Below are positions 53,068 through 61,180 of a stretch of 64,000 bases of DNA, piece by piece. How positions within the stretch are numbered: the first letter of the stretch is position 1; every line of letters starts with the position of its first letter. The translations under genes were made by a program, and so were the position numbers. A model generated the notes under the pieces. The model was not told the DNA's origin. It ran no database searches and saw only the letters and a list, made by a program, of their open reading frames with translations. Source of the stretch: Paracoccus methylovorus (GTDB lineage Bacteria > Pseudomonadota > Alphaproteobacteria > Rhodobacterales > Rhodobacteraceae); NCBI RefSeq assembly GCF_016919705.1, contig NZ_CP070368.1:1426001-1490000 (forward strand), in the 5' to 3' direction.

Positions 53068-53919
53068 TCAGTTTCCCAAGGTCTCGCGCACCACGTTGAT
53101 CGTGTTCACGTCGCGCGTCAGCGTATCGCGCAAAATGGCGATGTCTTCGCCATCCAGCACCACGCGCACATCATCGCCGTCCTGCACCAGCTCATGTTCC
53201 TCGACGCCCGCATAGTCCTGCGCCAGGGTGATGGTGATTTCGTCGCCCCGGTCATAGACAATGTCGGCCGCCCCACCCGCATCGCTGCGCAGCACAAGAA
53301 GATCGGCGCCTTCGCCACCGTCGACGATATCGCCAGCGCCGGCGTGGATCGTATCATTGCCCGCACCACCCAGCAGCGTGTCAGGCCGATCAGGGTCCGA
53401 GGCGTCGGGCGACAGGATCAGGTCATCGCCATCTTCACCGTCGATAAAGACGGCACCGCCGTGATCCTCGATCCGGTCGTCGCCATTGCCGCCGGTGATC
53501 GAGTGATTGCCCAGATTGGTGATGATCGTATCGTCGCCGGTGCCGCCGTCGATGGTGTCGTTGCCCTCGTCCGCGCCCAGATCATATGCGCCGTAAAGGT
53601 CGTCGTCGCCGCCCAAGGCGATCTCATCATCGCCCGGACCGGCCAGGACCGTATCTTCGCCAAAGCCGGCGCTGATCAGGTCGTCGCCGGCCCCGCCGTC
53701 GATCAGGTCGTTCCCGTTCAGCCCCTGAATGCCGTCATCGCCATCGGTGCCGGTCAGGACGTCGTCCTCTTCGGTTCCAGAGATCAGCGCATCTCCATGC
53801 AACCTGGGATCGTCGGCAGGCCCTTCGGGCGCATGATCGTCATCGTTGCTCGACACGACCGAGCCGATACCGACAAGGCCCAACAGGCCCAGCATCAGGA
53901 AAATGGTCTGGTTCATCAT
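53068..53919 (-). CDS. RTX repeat protein with an N-terminal hydrophobic segment
   Basis: A 283-residue acidic protein. Residues 1-25 (MMNQTIFLMLGLLGLVGIGS) form a signal anchor or Sec signal, unusual for RTX proteins, which normally use C-terminal type I signals. The rest is RTX-type repeats (GTDGDDGIQGLNGNDLIDGG, GGTGDDTIITNLG, LLGGAGNDTIHAGAGD), with a C-terminal beta region (ITITLAQDYAGVEEHE). No catalytic domain is visible; a structural or calcium-binding surface role is possible. The start has GGAGAA upstream. Confidence 0.8.
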   Translation of the reverse strand: MMNQTIFLMLGLLGLVGIGSVVSSNDDDHAPEGPADDPRLHGDALISGTEEDDVLTGTDGDDGIQGLNGNDLIDGGAGDDLISAGFGEDTVLAGPGDDEIALGGDDDLYGAYDLGADEGNDTIDGGTGDDTIITNLGNHSITGGNGDDRIEDHGGAVFIDGEDGDDLILSPDASDPDRPDTLLGGAGNDTIHAGAGDIVDGGEGADLLVLRSDAGGAADIVYDRGDEITITLAQDYAGVEEHELVQDGDDVRVVLDGEDIAILRDTLTRDVNTINVVRETLGN

Positions 53920-54378
53920 AAGTTCTCCGAAACGGTCGGCGGCAGGATAGACCGGCCCCGCCCCGCCCGGCAACCGCCCGCAAGCTTGCCGCCTATACCC
54001 ATGGGGTAAATTTACCGCAGAGCGCCGCCCGCCCGCAGCACGGATGGGCAATCATGGCACTGGCCGGCCACTGCGTGAACCGCTTATATCGGCGACCACG
54101 ATTCATTGTCAGCATTTCTGGCAACGGAAAGAGCACCTGAGCGGTCTACGTCAGTGCTGCAATGCGCCTTAAGAGATTATTTTGGATATGGTGATGGGGA
54201 GAACCGGCGAGCGGGAGACGAAGAAACGGAGAACTACACCTACGCTATAGCCCTCCAAAATGACACATGAAAGCCACCAATGGTCGACAGGCGAGGCACG
54301 GGTTGGCATTATGTTGTCCGTGCCCAACCGCAGGAGCGACACAACGGCAATCCGCGCGGACCGGGAAGGAGCAGAACC
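53920..54378. other. Intergenic region at the left edge of the mobile region
   Basis: No convincing gene is seen in these 459 bases. The composition falls to about half AT around 54160-54280, and the following genes are of mobile-element type. The element's left boundary probably lies here. No tRNA or direct-repeat attachment site could be recognised. Confidence 0.4.
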
Positions 54379-54804
54379 ATGGTAGCCGTGATGTTGATGA
54401 GCGTGGCGCTAGTCGCCGTCCTTTGCGTCGTGGCCTATAAGCTCGCAGTCTATGCTCTGCCCTTCATGCTCGGATTGACTGCTGCGCAATTCGCCTATCA
54501 GACCGGCTCCGGCGTGATAGGTGCCGGGCTGGTCGGCCTCGTTGCCGCTGGCGTGGCGTTTGGCATCCTCGCTCTGCTGTTTGAGACGCTGCTCACTCCC
54601 ATCCTTCGCTTGATCGTGGCGCTGATCTTTGCCGCACCCGCCGCCGTCGCGGGCTATGCGCTGGTCTATGGCGTCACCAAAGAGGCGGTGCCCTCTGAAA
54701 TCTGGCGGCAAATCTTCTATCTTGTCGGCGGTGGTTTCGTCGGCGTGTCGGCTTTGATGCGACTGGCCGCACCGTTGCCCTCCAGCCCCGCGCTTGCCCG
54801 TTGA
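54379..54804 (+). CDS. Small membrane protein of unknown function (conjugative-element accessory gene)
   Basis: A 141-residue protein with four or five hydrophobic segments (VMLMSVALVAVLCVVAY; GSGVIGAGLVGLVAAGVAFG; ILRLIVALIFAAPAAVAGYA; IWRQIFYLVGGGFVGVSALM). AAGGAG lies eight bases ahead of the ATG. A clear terminator follows. No family was recognised. Its position beside ardA suggests an accessory gene of an integrative conjugative element. Confidence 0.65.
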   Translation: MVAVMLMSVALVAVLCVVAYKLAVYALPFMLGLTAAQFAYQTGSGVIGAGLVGLVAAGVAFGILALLFETLLTPILRLIVALIFAAPAAVAGYALVYGVTKEAVPSEIWRQIFYLVGGGFVGVSALMRLAAPLPSSPALAR

Positions 54805-54825
54805 CATGAAGGTATGAAATGCGGT

Positions 54826-54852
54826 CCCGGCGCAAGAGCGCCGGGGCTTTTT
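54826..54852 (+). terminator. Intrinsic terminator after the membrane protein gene
   Basis: CCCGGCG (54826-54832) and CGCCGGG (54839-54845) form a stem followed by GCTTTTT on the plus strand, 22 bases past the stop. Confidence 0.88.
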
Positions 54853-55300
54853 CATAGCGGCCCTCCAGCTCTCTACAGCGCAATTTGGAAGCGCGTTCGC
54901 CTCCGGGCCGGCGCGGCTATCGCCGCGCCGCAGTGGCCTACTTTGCCGACAGGGATCGAACGAAGGCGAGTGCGGCATCGACCGGCTTCCGCCTTCGCGT
55001 CGTCTCCGAAAGCCGATGGCCCTGCGCGCACCATCTGTTTCCAGCGCCAGAAACCTAACAATGACGCCGCGAAGCAGCGACTGACTGATTAGTTTTACTA
55101 AGGGCGTTGCCCTCGCGCCAGCAAGGTAAGTGGAACCGTCCGGGACGGTATCCCCAGCCTTCCGCGCTTCGCTTGTGCAGGCCGGGTGATTCCCCTCCAT
55201 CCCGGCCGCCCTTGCTCGTTGCTACCCCAGTCTCGGCGACGGCCAGAAGGTCAGGCGCGGCGTTCCGCTTCGCTGACCTTCAGACCCGAGGATCAGAGAC
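54853..55300 (+). promoter_or_regulatory. Long non-coding leader upstream of ardA
   Basis: No credible gene is present in about 450 bases. It contains a perfect 9-bp hairpin (CGGCGCGGC-TATC-GCCGCGCCG, 54909-54930) and an AT-rich palindrome TTAGT-TTT-ACTAA at 55089-55101 that could be an operator or promoter element. GAGGATCAGAGAC precedes the ardA ATG. A long leader suggests post-transcriptional or repressor control of ardA. Confidence 0.4.
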
Positions 55301-55828
55301 ATGACCAACGTATCCCACAGCACCCCCCGCATCTATGTTGCCTGTCTTGCAGCTTACAATAGCGGCTATCTGCATGGGGCTTGGATCGACGCGGATCAGG
55401 ACACCGACCAGATCAGGGACGAGATTGCCGCGATGCTTGCCCGTTCCCCCGTCGAGGATGCGGAGGAATACGCCATTCACGACTATGAGGGCTTCGAGGG
55501 CGTCAGCATCTCCGAATATGCCGGCATCGACAGCGTGGCGCGGATGGCCGCGTTCGTCGCAGAGCATGGCGCACTCGGCGCAGGCCTGCTGGAGCAGTTC
55601 AGCGCCGACATGGACCAAGCGGAATCCACCTTGGAGGACTGCTATCATGGTAAGTTCGCCAGCCTTGCCGACTATATGGAGGAACTGACCGCCGAAAGCG
55701 TCACGATCCCCGAGGCGCTGCGCTACTATGTCGATTGGGACGCGATGGCGCGCGACGCCGAGATGGGCGGCGACCTGTTCACCATCGGGACGGCGCACGG
55801 CGAGGTGCATGTGTTTTCCAACAGGTGA
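55301..55828 (+). CDS. ardA: ArdA-type antirestriction protein
   Basis: A 175-residue acidic protein that mimics DNA and inhibits type I restriction enzymes when mobile DNA enters a new host. Family features are RIYVACLAAYNSGYLHGAWI near residue 11, EEYAIHDYEGFEGVSISEYA in the middle, and VTIPEALRYYVDWDAMARDA at the C-terminus. Asp and Glu strongly outnumber Lys and Arg. Such genes sit in conjugative plasmids and integrative elements. A 13-bp hairpin follows the stop. Confidence 0.93.
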   Translation: MTNVSHSTPRIYVACLAAYNSGYLHGAWIDADQDTDQIRDEIAAMLARSPVEDAEEYAIHDYEGFEGVSISEYAGIDSVARMAAFVAEHGALGAGLLEQFSADMDQAESTLEDCYHGKFASLADYMEELTAESVTIPEALRYYVDWDAMARDAEMGGDLFTIGTAHGEVHVFSNR

Positions 55829-55835
55829 AAACATG

Positions 55836-55865
55836 GTCGCCTGTCCGCACTTGCGGGCGGGCGAC
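55836..55865 (+). terminator. Hairpin after ardA
   Basis: GTCGCCTGTCCGC pairs along all 13 positions (two G-U) with GCGGGCGGGCGAC across a four-base loop. No T-run follows. It begins eight bases after the ardA stop and probably stabilises or ends its transcript. Confidence 0.55.
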
Positions 55866-56026
55866 TAGCCAGACGGCGACGATAGTGTTAAGAAGAAAAT
55901 AACCAATAATGATCAGGTTAGTCGCTCAACGTATCTGATTTGAACGGTTCCTAATACTTCAAACAATACTTGAATCTCTCTGGTCCGGGCGTTGCCTCGC
56001 ACGCCCCGGCTTTGGGAGGTGACGCC

Positions 56027-56242
56027 ATGCTTGGCATCGACTGGCGTTTGCCGGCGGCATACAGGCACGTGAAGCACATTCCGGCCGCCGGTTTCGCTTG
56101 GGAATACCTGCGCCGCAACGACGAATATCGTCAGGACTTCCAGACCATCGAATCGACCGGGCAGCCGACCGGGCGCGACCTTGAAGCGTTCGCGCATCGC
56201 TGGGGCTTGCGATTTCCCGTGCGATCCCGACGCGCCGCATGA
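56027..56242 (+). CDS. DUF6499-type regulator domain protein, possibly the N-terminal part of a split gene
   Basis: A 71-residue protein (MLGIDWRLPAAYRHVKHIPA, AGFAWEYLRRNDEYRQDF, RWGLRFPV). It matches the short N-terminal domain found in 'transcriptional regulator' proteins of alphaproteobacterial conjugative elements. A GGGAGG ribosome-binding site is present. The frame ends RSRRAA-stop, while the +1 frame continues with FPCDPDAPHDQQSPIWTPSL, the expected continuation into DUF2285. This suggests a one-base insertion near 56211-56216 or a split gene pair. Confidence 0.7.
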   Translation: MLGIDWRLPAAYRHVKHIPAAGFAWEYLRRNDEYRQDFQTIESTGQPTGRDLEAFAHRWGLRFPVRSRRAA

Positions 56243-56285
56243 CCAGCAATCCCCGATCTGGACGCCGAGCCTTCAACCGCAAGCG

Positions 56286-56810
56286 ATGATGCTGCCGCCG
56301 GTCAGTCACAAGGACGGCGACACCGAACCGATATTGACGCTTGCGCATCTCGACGGCCTCGACCTGCGCCGCGCAGCCGATGGTTGGCACGGCATCTGGC
56401 AGGTCGATGGCGTCGCACATCAATTCTGGCTTCCCGAGGCGGTGCCGGACGCCGCCGCCTTCTATGCCATCACCCTACCGATGGATTCCTTTCTGGAGCT
56501 GCGCGCTCACGCCGCCCGCCGTCTATTGCGATCCCTCAACGGCCGTGCGCCCGGTCCCGACTTCCGGGCCGTTCCCGCCCAGCTCCGGCAATGGCATATT
56601 CTGTCCCTGCGCGCGCTTGACGCGCGGTTGCGCGGCGAAAGCTATCGCACCATCGCCGAAGTCCTGCTCGGCTTTCGCGGCACCAAGGAGGATTTCGAGA
56701 CCGATCCGCGCAAGAACAAGGCCCGCCGGCTGGTCGCGCACGGTATCAAGATGATGCGCGGCGGCTATCGCCTGCTGCTCCACTATCCGATCAAGCCCGA
56801 TAAGCGGTGA
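56286..56810 (+). CDS. DUF2285-family protein (conjugative-element regulator)
   Basis: A protein of about 174 residues if read from the ATG at 56286; the same frame is open from 56181. The core shows LAHLDGLDLRRAADGWHGIW, HILSLRALDARLRGESYRTI, EVLLGFRGTKEDFETDPRKN and a basic C-terminus (LVAHGIKMMRGGYRLLLHYP), the DUF2285 pattern seen in conjugative elements. No good ribosome-binding site precedes the ATG, which again suggests the protein was once joined to the DUF6499 part in front. DNA-binding is inferred from family annotation. Confidence 0.72.
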   Translation: MMLPPVSHKDGDTEPILTLAHLDGLDLRRAADGWHGIWQVDGVAHQFWLPEAVPDAAAFYAITLPMDSFLELRAHAARRLLRSLNGRAPGPDFRAVPAQLRQWHILSLRALDARLRGESYRTIAEVLLGFRGTKEDFETDPRKNKARRLVAHGIKMMRGGYRLLLHYPIKPDKR

Positions 56811-56845
56811 TGGGCCTTCGCGATTATATGCGAGAGGCGGGGCGC

Positions 56846-57476
56846 TTATGGCCGCGATAGCAAAAGACGGATACCGGCATATCCGAAGATCGCGGCGAGT
56901 AAGCCTTCAATCCAACGCCGGGATTTCTGATATGCTCGCCCCATCAACATCGTTGAGAAAACCAACGCATAACCGACGTTAATAAGAAGCCCGAGAACAG
57001 CACACCCCACTATGATGGCCTGAAAGGTGTATGAGGGAGCATCAGGCCGCAATCCAAGCGACATAATCGCGATCCATCCGAGAATTGCCTTTGGATTTGA
57101 TAGATGAAGCAGGACACCCCTGCGGTAGAGCGTCGCCTTATTCGCAAGAGGGGTAGCTTTCGCCTGCCGGGCGTCGCTCGACAGGGCCGATTTTGCAGAT
57201 TTGTAGGCGAGACACAGCAGGTAGAGACCACCAGCGATTTTGATCGCAAAGATAGCTTCGGCGTAGGCGGTCAGAACAGTGGAAAGGCCGGTTGCGGCTA
57301 ATATCGCCCAAAACATGCTGCCAGTCACGACACCTAGAGCCAATGCCACGGCCGCCGCGCGTCCTTGGTGCATGGCAGCTCCCATGATAGCCATGGTGCT
57401 AGGGGCCGGGGCTGGCGACTGCGATCACATATGCAGCATAGACAAGCAGAAGGTGTTGAAAATTTTCCAAGAGCAT
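56846..57476 (-). pseudogene. LysE/RhtB-family amino acid exporter with a one-base frameshift
   Basis: Reading from ATG 57476 gives MLLENFQHLLLVYAAYVIAV then ASPGP and an in-frame TAG. The +1 frame resumes with STMAIMGAAMHQGRAAAVAL and continues to 56846 through GGLYLLCLAYKSAK and HLSNPKAILGWIAIMSLG. Removing one base from the GGGG run at 57402-57405 restores the family motif SPGPSTM and a 209-residue protein, the normal LysE length. It is therefore a frameshifted gene or a base-call error. LysE-type proteins export amino acids or homoserine lactones. An internal ATG at 57394 could give a shorter product lacking the first helix. Confidence 0.85.
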
Positions 57477-57565
57477 GTCGTTTTCCCGCTTCTGTATTGA
57501 TCGCAAAAATCTCGGAACCGGCGACAGGAAGCAAGCTGAAATCCTCGCTTAGACAACACCGATCT

Positions 57566-57853
57566 TCACGCCTTGTTGGCTGCCGCCTGCTCCAGTATCT
57601 TCCGATAGCCCTCACGCGAAAGCCATTGTGCGCGTTCGAGGTGACTTTGCCAGCAGCGATAGGTCCGAAGTTCCTCGGCCACCGGATCGCGGTGCAGCAC
57701 GATCCGCGCGACTTCCTTCCAGTCCGCGCCCTCGGCCTTGGCATCGAGAAGCCGCAGATAGGTCACGAAATGCCGTTCGTCGTAGGCGGTTATGGCATCG
57801 CCTGTTGGTGCTTCGTCATCCACATCGGGATCGAGTTCAACGGGCACTTTCAT
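57566..57853 (-). CDS. Small conserved protein of conjugative elements, function unknown
   Basis: A 95-residue protein (MKVPVELDPDVDDEAPTGDA, ITAYDERHFVTYLRLLDAKA, DWKEVARIVLHRDPVAEE). I recall nearly the same AYDE-HFVTYLRLLDA-EGADW-EVARIVLH pattern in small proteins encoded beside DUF2285 and AlpA-like genes of alphaproteobacterial conjugative elements, where it is annotated as a putative DNA-binding protein. The start at 57853 has GGGGA six bases upstream; 57859 is possible. Confidence 0.7.
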   Translation of the reverse strand: MKVPVELDPDVDDEAPTGDAITAYDERHFVTYLRLLDAKAEGADWKEVARIVLHRDPVAEELRTYRCWQSHLERAQWLSREGYRKILEQAAANKA

Positions 57854-58327
57854 AGTCATTCCCCGTATCCGAGAGGCTTTGTCTGCGGTGCGTCCCCGCA
57901 AACGATTCTCTCTGACTCTTGGTGATCGGGGAGTTCGAAACCGCTGTTACACGGCCCCATGGCCTTTAGCTCGGAAAGCCTGTTGTATACGCCACAGGCT
58001 CCCCGACCATAAGGTCAAGGAGTTTGATGCCGTCACGGCCGGCACCAACCGGTAACAGAGGGGTTTCGACGCCCCAGAGCAGCGCGTCTGCTCCACCCAC
58101 AACCTTCGCCGAGCCGCGCGTGAATGTCTTTGCCTTTTCGGCGCGGCAGGCAATGAGCCGCTGAAATCCCTCAACTATTAGCCACGCGGCACACCCTCCC
58201 AGGGGGTGCCGCCAGCGCATAGGCGCAAATGCGGCACGCTACACGCCGCCGATCACTTCCCATGGTTCGCCATAGCGCGCCGCCGTCTCCGGCAGCCGCA
58301 TCAACCTGACGAACCGGAGGTGATCTC
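57854..58327. promoter_or_regulatory. Divergent non-coding region with a large hairpin
   Basis: No gene is assigned in about 470 bases between divergent genes. At 58186-58212 a 12-bp stem with one mismatch (GCGGCACACCCT-CCC-AGGGGGTGCCGC) is visible. A minus-strand frame at 57966-58220 is open but has no recognised similarity. Promoters for the flanking genes should lie here. Confidence 0.4.
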
Positions 58328-58600
58328 ATGGTCGAGCGCCCCAACACGGAAATGCCACCGCGCATGCTGCGCACTCAGGAAGCTGCACGTTTCCTCGGTA
58401 TTTCTCTTCGCACGCTGGAAAAACACTGGACTTACGGGACCGGTCCGACCTATCGCAAAATCGGCGGCCGCGTCCTCTATACCGTCGAGGATCTCCAGTC
58501 CTGGGCCGACATCGGCACGCGCAAATCCACCAGTGACAAGGACGCCGGCACGGTCTTTCCAGCGCGCCCCCTGACGCCTGAAGAGCGGAGTAAGCTCTGA
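58328..58600 (+). CDS. AlpA-like helix-turn-helix protein
   Basis: A 90-residue protein with a MerR/excisionase-type helix-turn-helix: MLRTQEAARFLGISLRTLEK, then GTGPTYRKIGGRVLYTVEDL and QSWADIGTRKST. Such proteins are short regulators or excisionases in integrative elements. GGAGGTGATCTC precedes the ATG. In intact elements of this type the next genes are a replication initiator, ParA-like and transfer genes; here they are missing and the truncated relaxase follows at once. Confidence 0.88.
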   Translation: MVERPNTEMPPRMLRTQEAARFLGISLRTLEKHWTYGTGPTYRKIGGRVLYTVEDLQSWADIGTRKSTSDKDAGTVFPARPLTPEERSKL

Positions 58601-59827
58601 ATGCGGCGTGTCGATCACCATGCCCGTTTCCTCGACCTGCGCCATGAACCGGCAGAGCCGAGGCGGCAGTTCGAGCGAACGCTGCGCCTGCGCAGGCGCG
58701 GCAAGCTGGAGAAGACGGGGCTTGCGGCCGAGCACGCGCCCGCCGTTTGGGAATTGAGCAAGGATATGGAGCCGGCCCTGCGCGAGCTTGGCGAGCGTGG
58801 CGACATTATCCGCACCATGCAGAAGGCGCTCGGCCCGCAGGGCGGCGAACGCGATCCCATGAGCTTCCAAATCCATGACGGAGCGCCCGAGACGGCTATC
58901 GTCGGGCGCGTTGTGGACAAGCACCTGTCCGACGAGATGGGGGAGAACCTGACCGTTGTGGTGGACGGGATCGACGGCCGCACCCACCACATCGCCGGCA
59001 TCGCGCCCGAGCGGCTGGAGGACGCCCGCATTGGTAGCGTCGTCCAGATGGGCCCGGCCGAGGCGACGGCCCGGCCGTCCGACCGCGCCATCACGGCCAT
59101 TGCCGAGGACGGCATCTATCGGCCGAGCCGCCATCTGGAGCAGGCGAAGTTCGAGGGCCGCGTTCCGGGCGGCGACTATGAGGGCTATCTCGATGCCCAT
59201 GTGCGGCGGCTGGAGGCGCTGCGCCGGGCCGGGATCGTCGAGCGGATCGACGCCGACCAATGGCGTATCCCCGGCGATCTGGTCAGCCGCGCCGCCGCCT
59301 ATGATGCAGGCCGCGACCGGCAGGCCAGCGTTCGCGTCCTGTCCCCCGTCGATGTGAACAAGCAGATCGGCGCGAACGGTGCGACCTGGCTCGACCGGCG
59401 GCTGATCCATGGCGAGACGGCCGATCTTGCACCGGCCGGCTTCGGGCAGCAGGTGCGCGAGGCCATGGACAAGCGCCGCGAGCATCATATCGAACAGGGC
59501 GACGCCACCCGAGCGCGGGACGGCCGCATCTTCTACCGGCGCAGCCTTATCGCCACGCTGCGCGAGCGGGAGGTTGCCCGCGTCGGCGCGGAGATGGCCG
59601 AGAGCAAGGCGCTGCCGTTCCGCGCTGCCGTGGACGGCGAGAACGTCAGCGGCAAGTTTACCGGGACCGTGCAGCTATCCAGCGGCAAGTTTGCCGTTGT
59701 GGAAAAGAGCCACGAGTTCACCCTTGTCCCGTGGCGGCCAGTCATCGACCGCCAGCTCGGCCGCGAGGTAATGGGTGTCGTGCAGGGTGGCTCAGTGTCG
59801 TGGCAATTGGGCAGGCAGGCCTCGTAG
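58601..59827 (+). pseudogene. C-terminal part of a DUF3363-type relaxase, catalytic domain missing
   Basis: The 408-codon frame matches only the C-terminal two-thirds of a conjugative relaxase: FLDLRHEPAEPRRQFERTLR, ALRELGERGDIIRTMQKALG, VVVDGIDGRTHHIAGIAPER, DQWRIPGDLVSRAAAYDAGR and SHEFTLVPWRPVIDRQLGRE. The N-terminal nuclease domain, with its catalytic Tyr and His cluster, is absent. The ATG directly follows the stop of the AlpA-like gene, marking a deletion junction. The normal C-terminal tail is also lost: after SWQLGR near 59814 the frame reads into unrelated DNA. It cannot nick an origin of transfer. Confidence 0.82.
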
Positions 59828-60348
59828 GCCTGGCGCAGCGTCTTGTTGGTGACGGCGGCGAGGATCTCGGGGAAGTCGGACGTCGAATGCAGTGCCCGCG
59901 TCGCCACCTCGTCGCGCGACAGGCCTCGCGTGTTCACCCCGGCATTGCCGAGGCTTCCGCGGGCGAGTTCCAGCAGCGTCATGCCGCGATACTGACGCGC
60001 AGCGTCTTCCAGCTGGAACAGCGTCGGGCTGTAGCGATGCAGGAGCGCGTTCGCCACCGCGTCGCGGCGGGTGATCCGCCCGTCGCGGCCTCCGAGCGGG
60101 ATCGATACCTGGCCGAAGGTCCGAGTCTCGCCCGATTTCGTGGCGACCTGATCGAGGATCAGGCGGCGGGCCTCGTCGACGCTGGTGCCGCGCTTGACCA
60201 GATCCTCGGCGAAGCTGCGCTCAAGGTTCAGCCGCCCGGCCAAATCGTAGATGGTGGAGACGCGGTCGCGCTCGGCCTCGCGGGCACGGGTCGCGATAGC
60301 TTCGGTGTCGGGCGTGCCGGGGGCGTCGAACGTCAGCTGGCTGCGGGT
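59818..60348 (-). pseudogene. Inverted internal fragment of a phage prohead protease/major capsid fusion gene
   Basis: On the minus strand about 177 codons encode ERDRVSTIYDLAGRLNLERS, FAEDLVKRGTSVDEARRLIL, QYRGMTLLELARGSLGNAG, RALHSTSDFPEILAAVTNKT and LRQAYEA. This matches the linker and early capsid part of prohead protease/major capsid fusion proteins of alphaproteobacterial phages. There is no start codon, protease active site or capsid C-terminus. Both ends are abrupt: one meets the relaxase remnant near 59815, the other a different small gene near 60348. Homology is from memory of the family. Confidence 0.7.
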
Positions 60349-60538
60349 CGACGCCTTCATCGCCGCCAAGTTCGAGATCGACGCGATGCTGGAACACCTC
60401 GCCGCCCTCAGCTCGGAGCATTTCGAGACCAGCCCCGACGAGATCCACTGGGGCCATGTCGGCACCCTGAACCACTACCGCGACAAGCTGCGGGAGATCA
60501 CCGACATGGTATTCCGCGAAGGCGAACATGCCGAGTAG
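60347..60538 (+). pseudogene. 5'-truncated small conserved gene
   Basis: The plus-strand frame reads VDAFIAAKFEIDAMLEHLAA, SSEHFETSPDEIHWGHVGTL and ITDMVFREGEHAE-stop. It resembles small proteins of about 70 residues, usually located just before DUF3489 genes in alphaproteobacterial mobile elements. The first few codons and the start are missing at the 60348 junction. Function unknown. Confidence 0.6.
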
Positions 60539-60631
60539 CGCCAGCCTCTCCGAAGCCTGCCCGCCGCGAGGCGGGCTTGGGGTCGTAGAAGGGCCGCGAT
60601 GGGCGCGGCCCCGACCATGGAGACGACCCCG

Positions 60632-61180
60632 ATGACCCAGCTTTCCGATACTCAAGCCGTGATTCTCAGCGCTGCTGCTCAGCGCGACGACGGCAACGTC
60701 CTGCCGCTGCCCGGTTCCCTGCGCGGAGGCGCCGCCGTCAAGGTGGTGGGCGCGCTTCTCTCCCGCGGACTGGTCGCCGAGACGCTGACCGACAGCCAGA
60801 CGAAGGCCGACGCCGCGCTCAACCGCATCTGGCGCAACGACGAGGACGGTCGCGCCATCCTCCTGCACATCACCTCCGCCGGTCTCGCCGCCATCGGCAT
60901 CGAGCCGGAGGGGCCCGAGACCGCGCTCACGGGCGCCAACGAAACGCCGAGCGCGGAGGCCTCGGAGGACACCCCGCGTGAGAGCGATCCCGCGCCCAAG
61001 GCGCGCACGCCGCGCGAGGGCACCAAGCAGGCAACCCTGATCGCCATGCTGCGCGCGCCGGAAAGCGCCGCCAGTTGGTCGAATTCGCCGAGGCGGCCGG
61101 CAAGATGGGCATTGCCTTTGATATCTCGGCCGAGGCTGCCGGGCAGGCGATGGCGACATGGCGGTCACAGTTGGGGCTGA
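60632..61180 (+). pseudogene. 3'-truncated DUF3489-family gene
   Basis: The first 145 codons are a DUF3489-type protein: MTQLSDTQAVILSAAAQRDD, LTDSQTKADAALNRIWRNDE and, after an acidic linker, REGTKQATLIAMLRAPE. The conserved DNA-binding-like end that normally follows LRAPEG is replaced at about 61055-61066 by out-of-frame tape measure sequence, giving the nonsense tail WSNSPRRPARWALPL up to 61180. GGAG lies ahead of the ATG at 60632. Confidence 0.75.

Noticed and set aside
54050..54300. Possible integrase attachment site at the left edge of the mobile region
   Set aside because: No tRNA, no repeat of the sequence elsewhere in the window and no integrase gene could be found, so the call would be a guess.
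57966..58220. Minus-strand open frame of 84 codons between the small conserved gene and the AlpA-like gene
   Set aside because: No family similarity or good ribosome-binding site is visible, and the frame spans a strong hairpin. It was left as non-coding although the peptide looks fairly ordinary.
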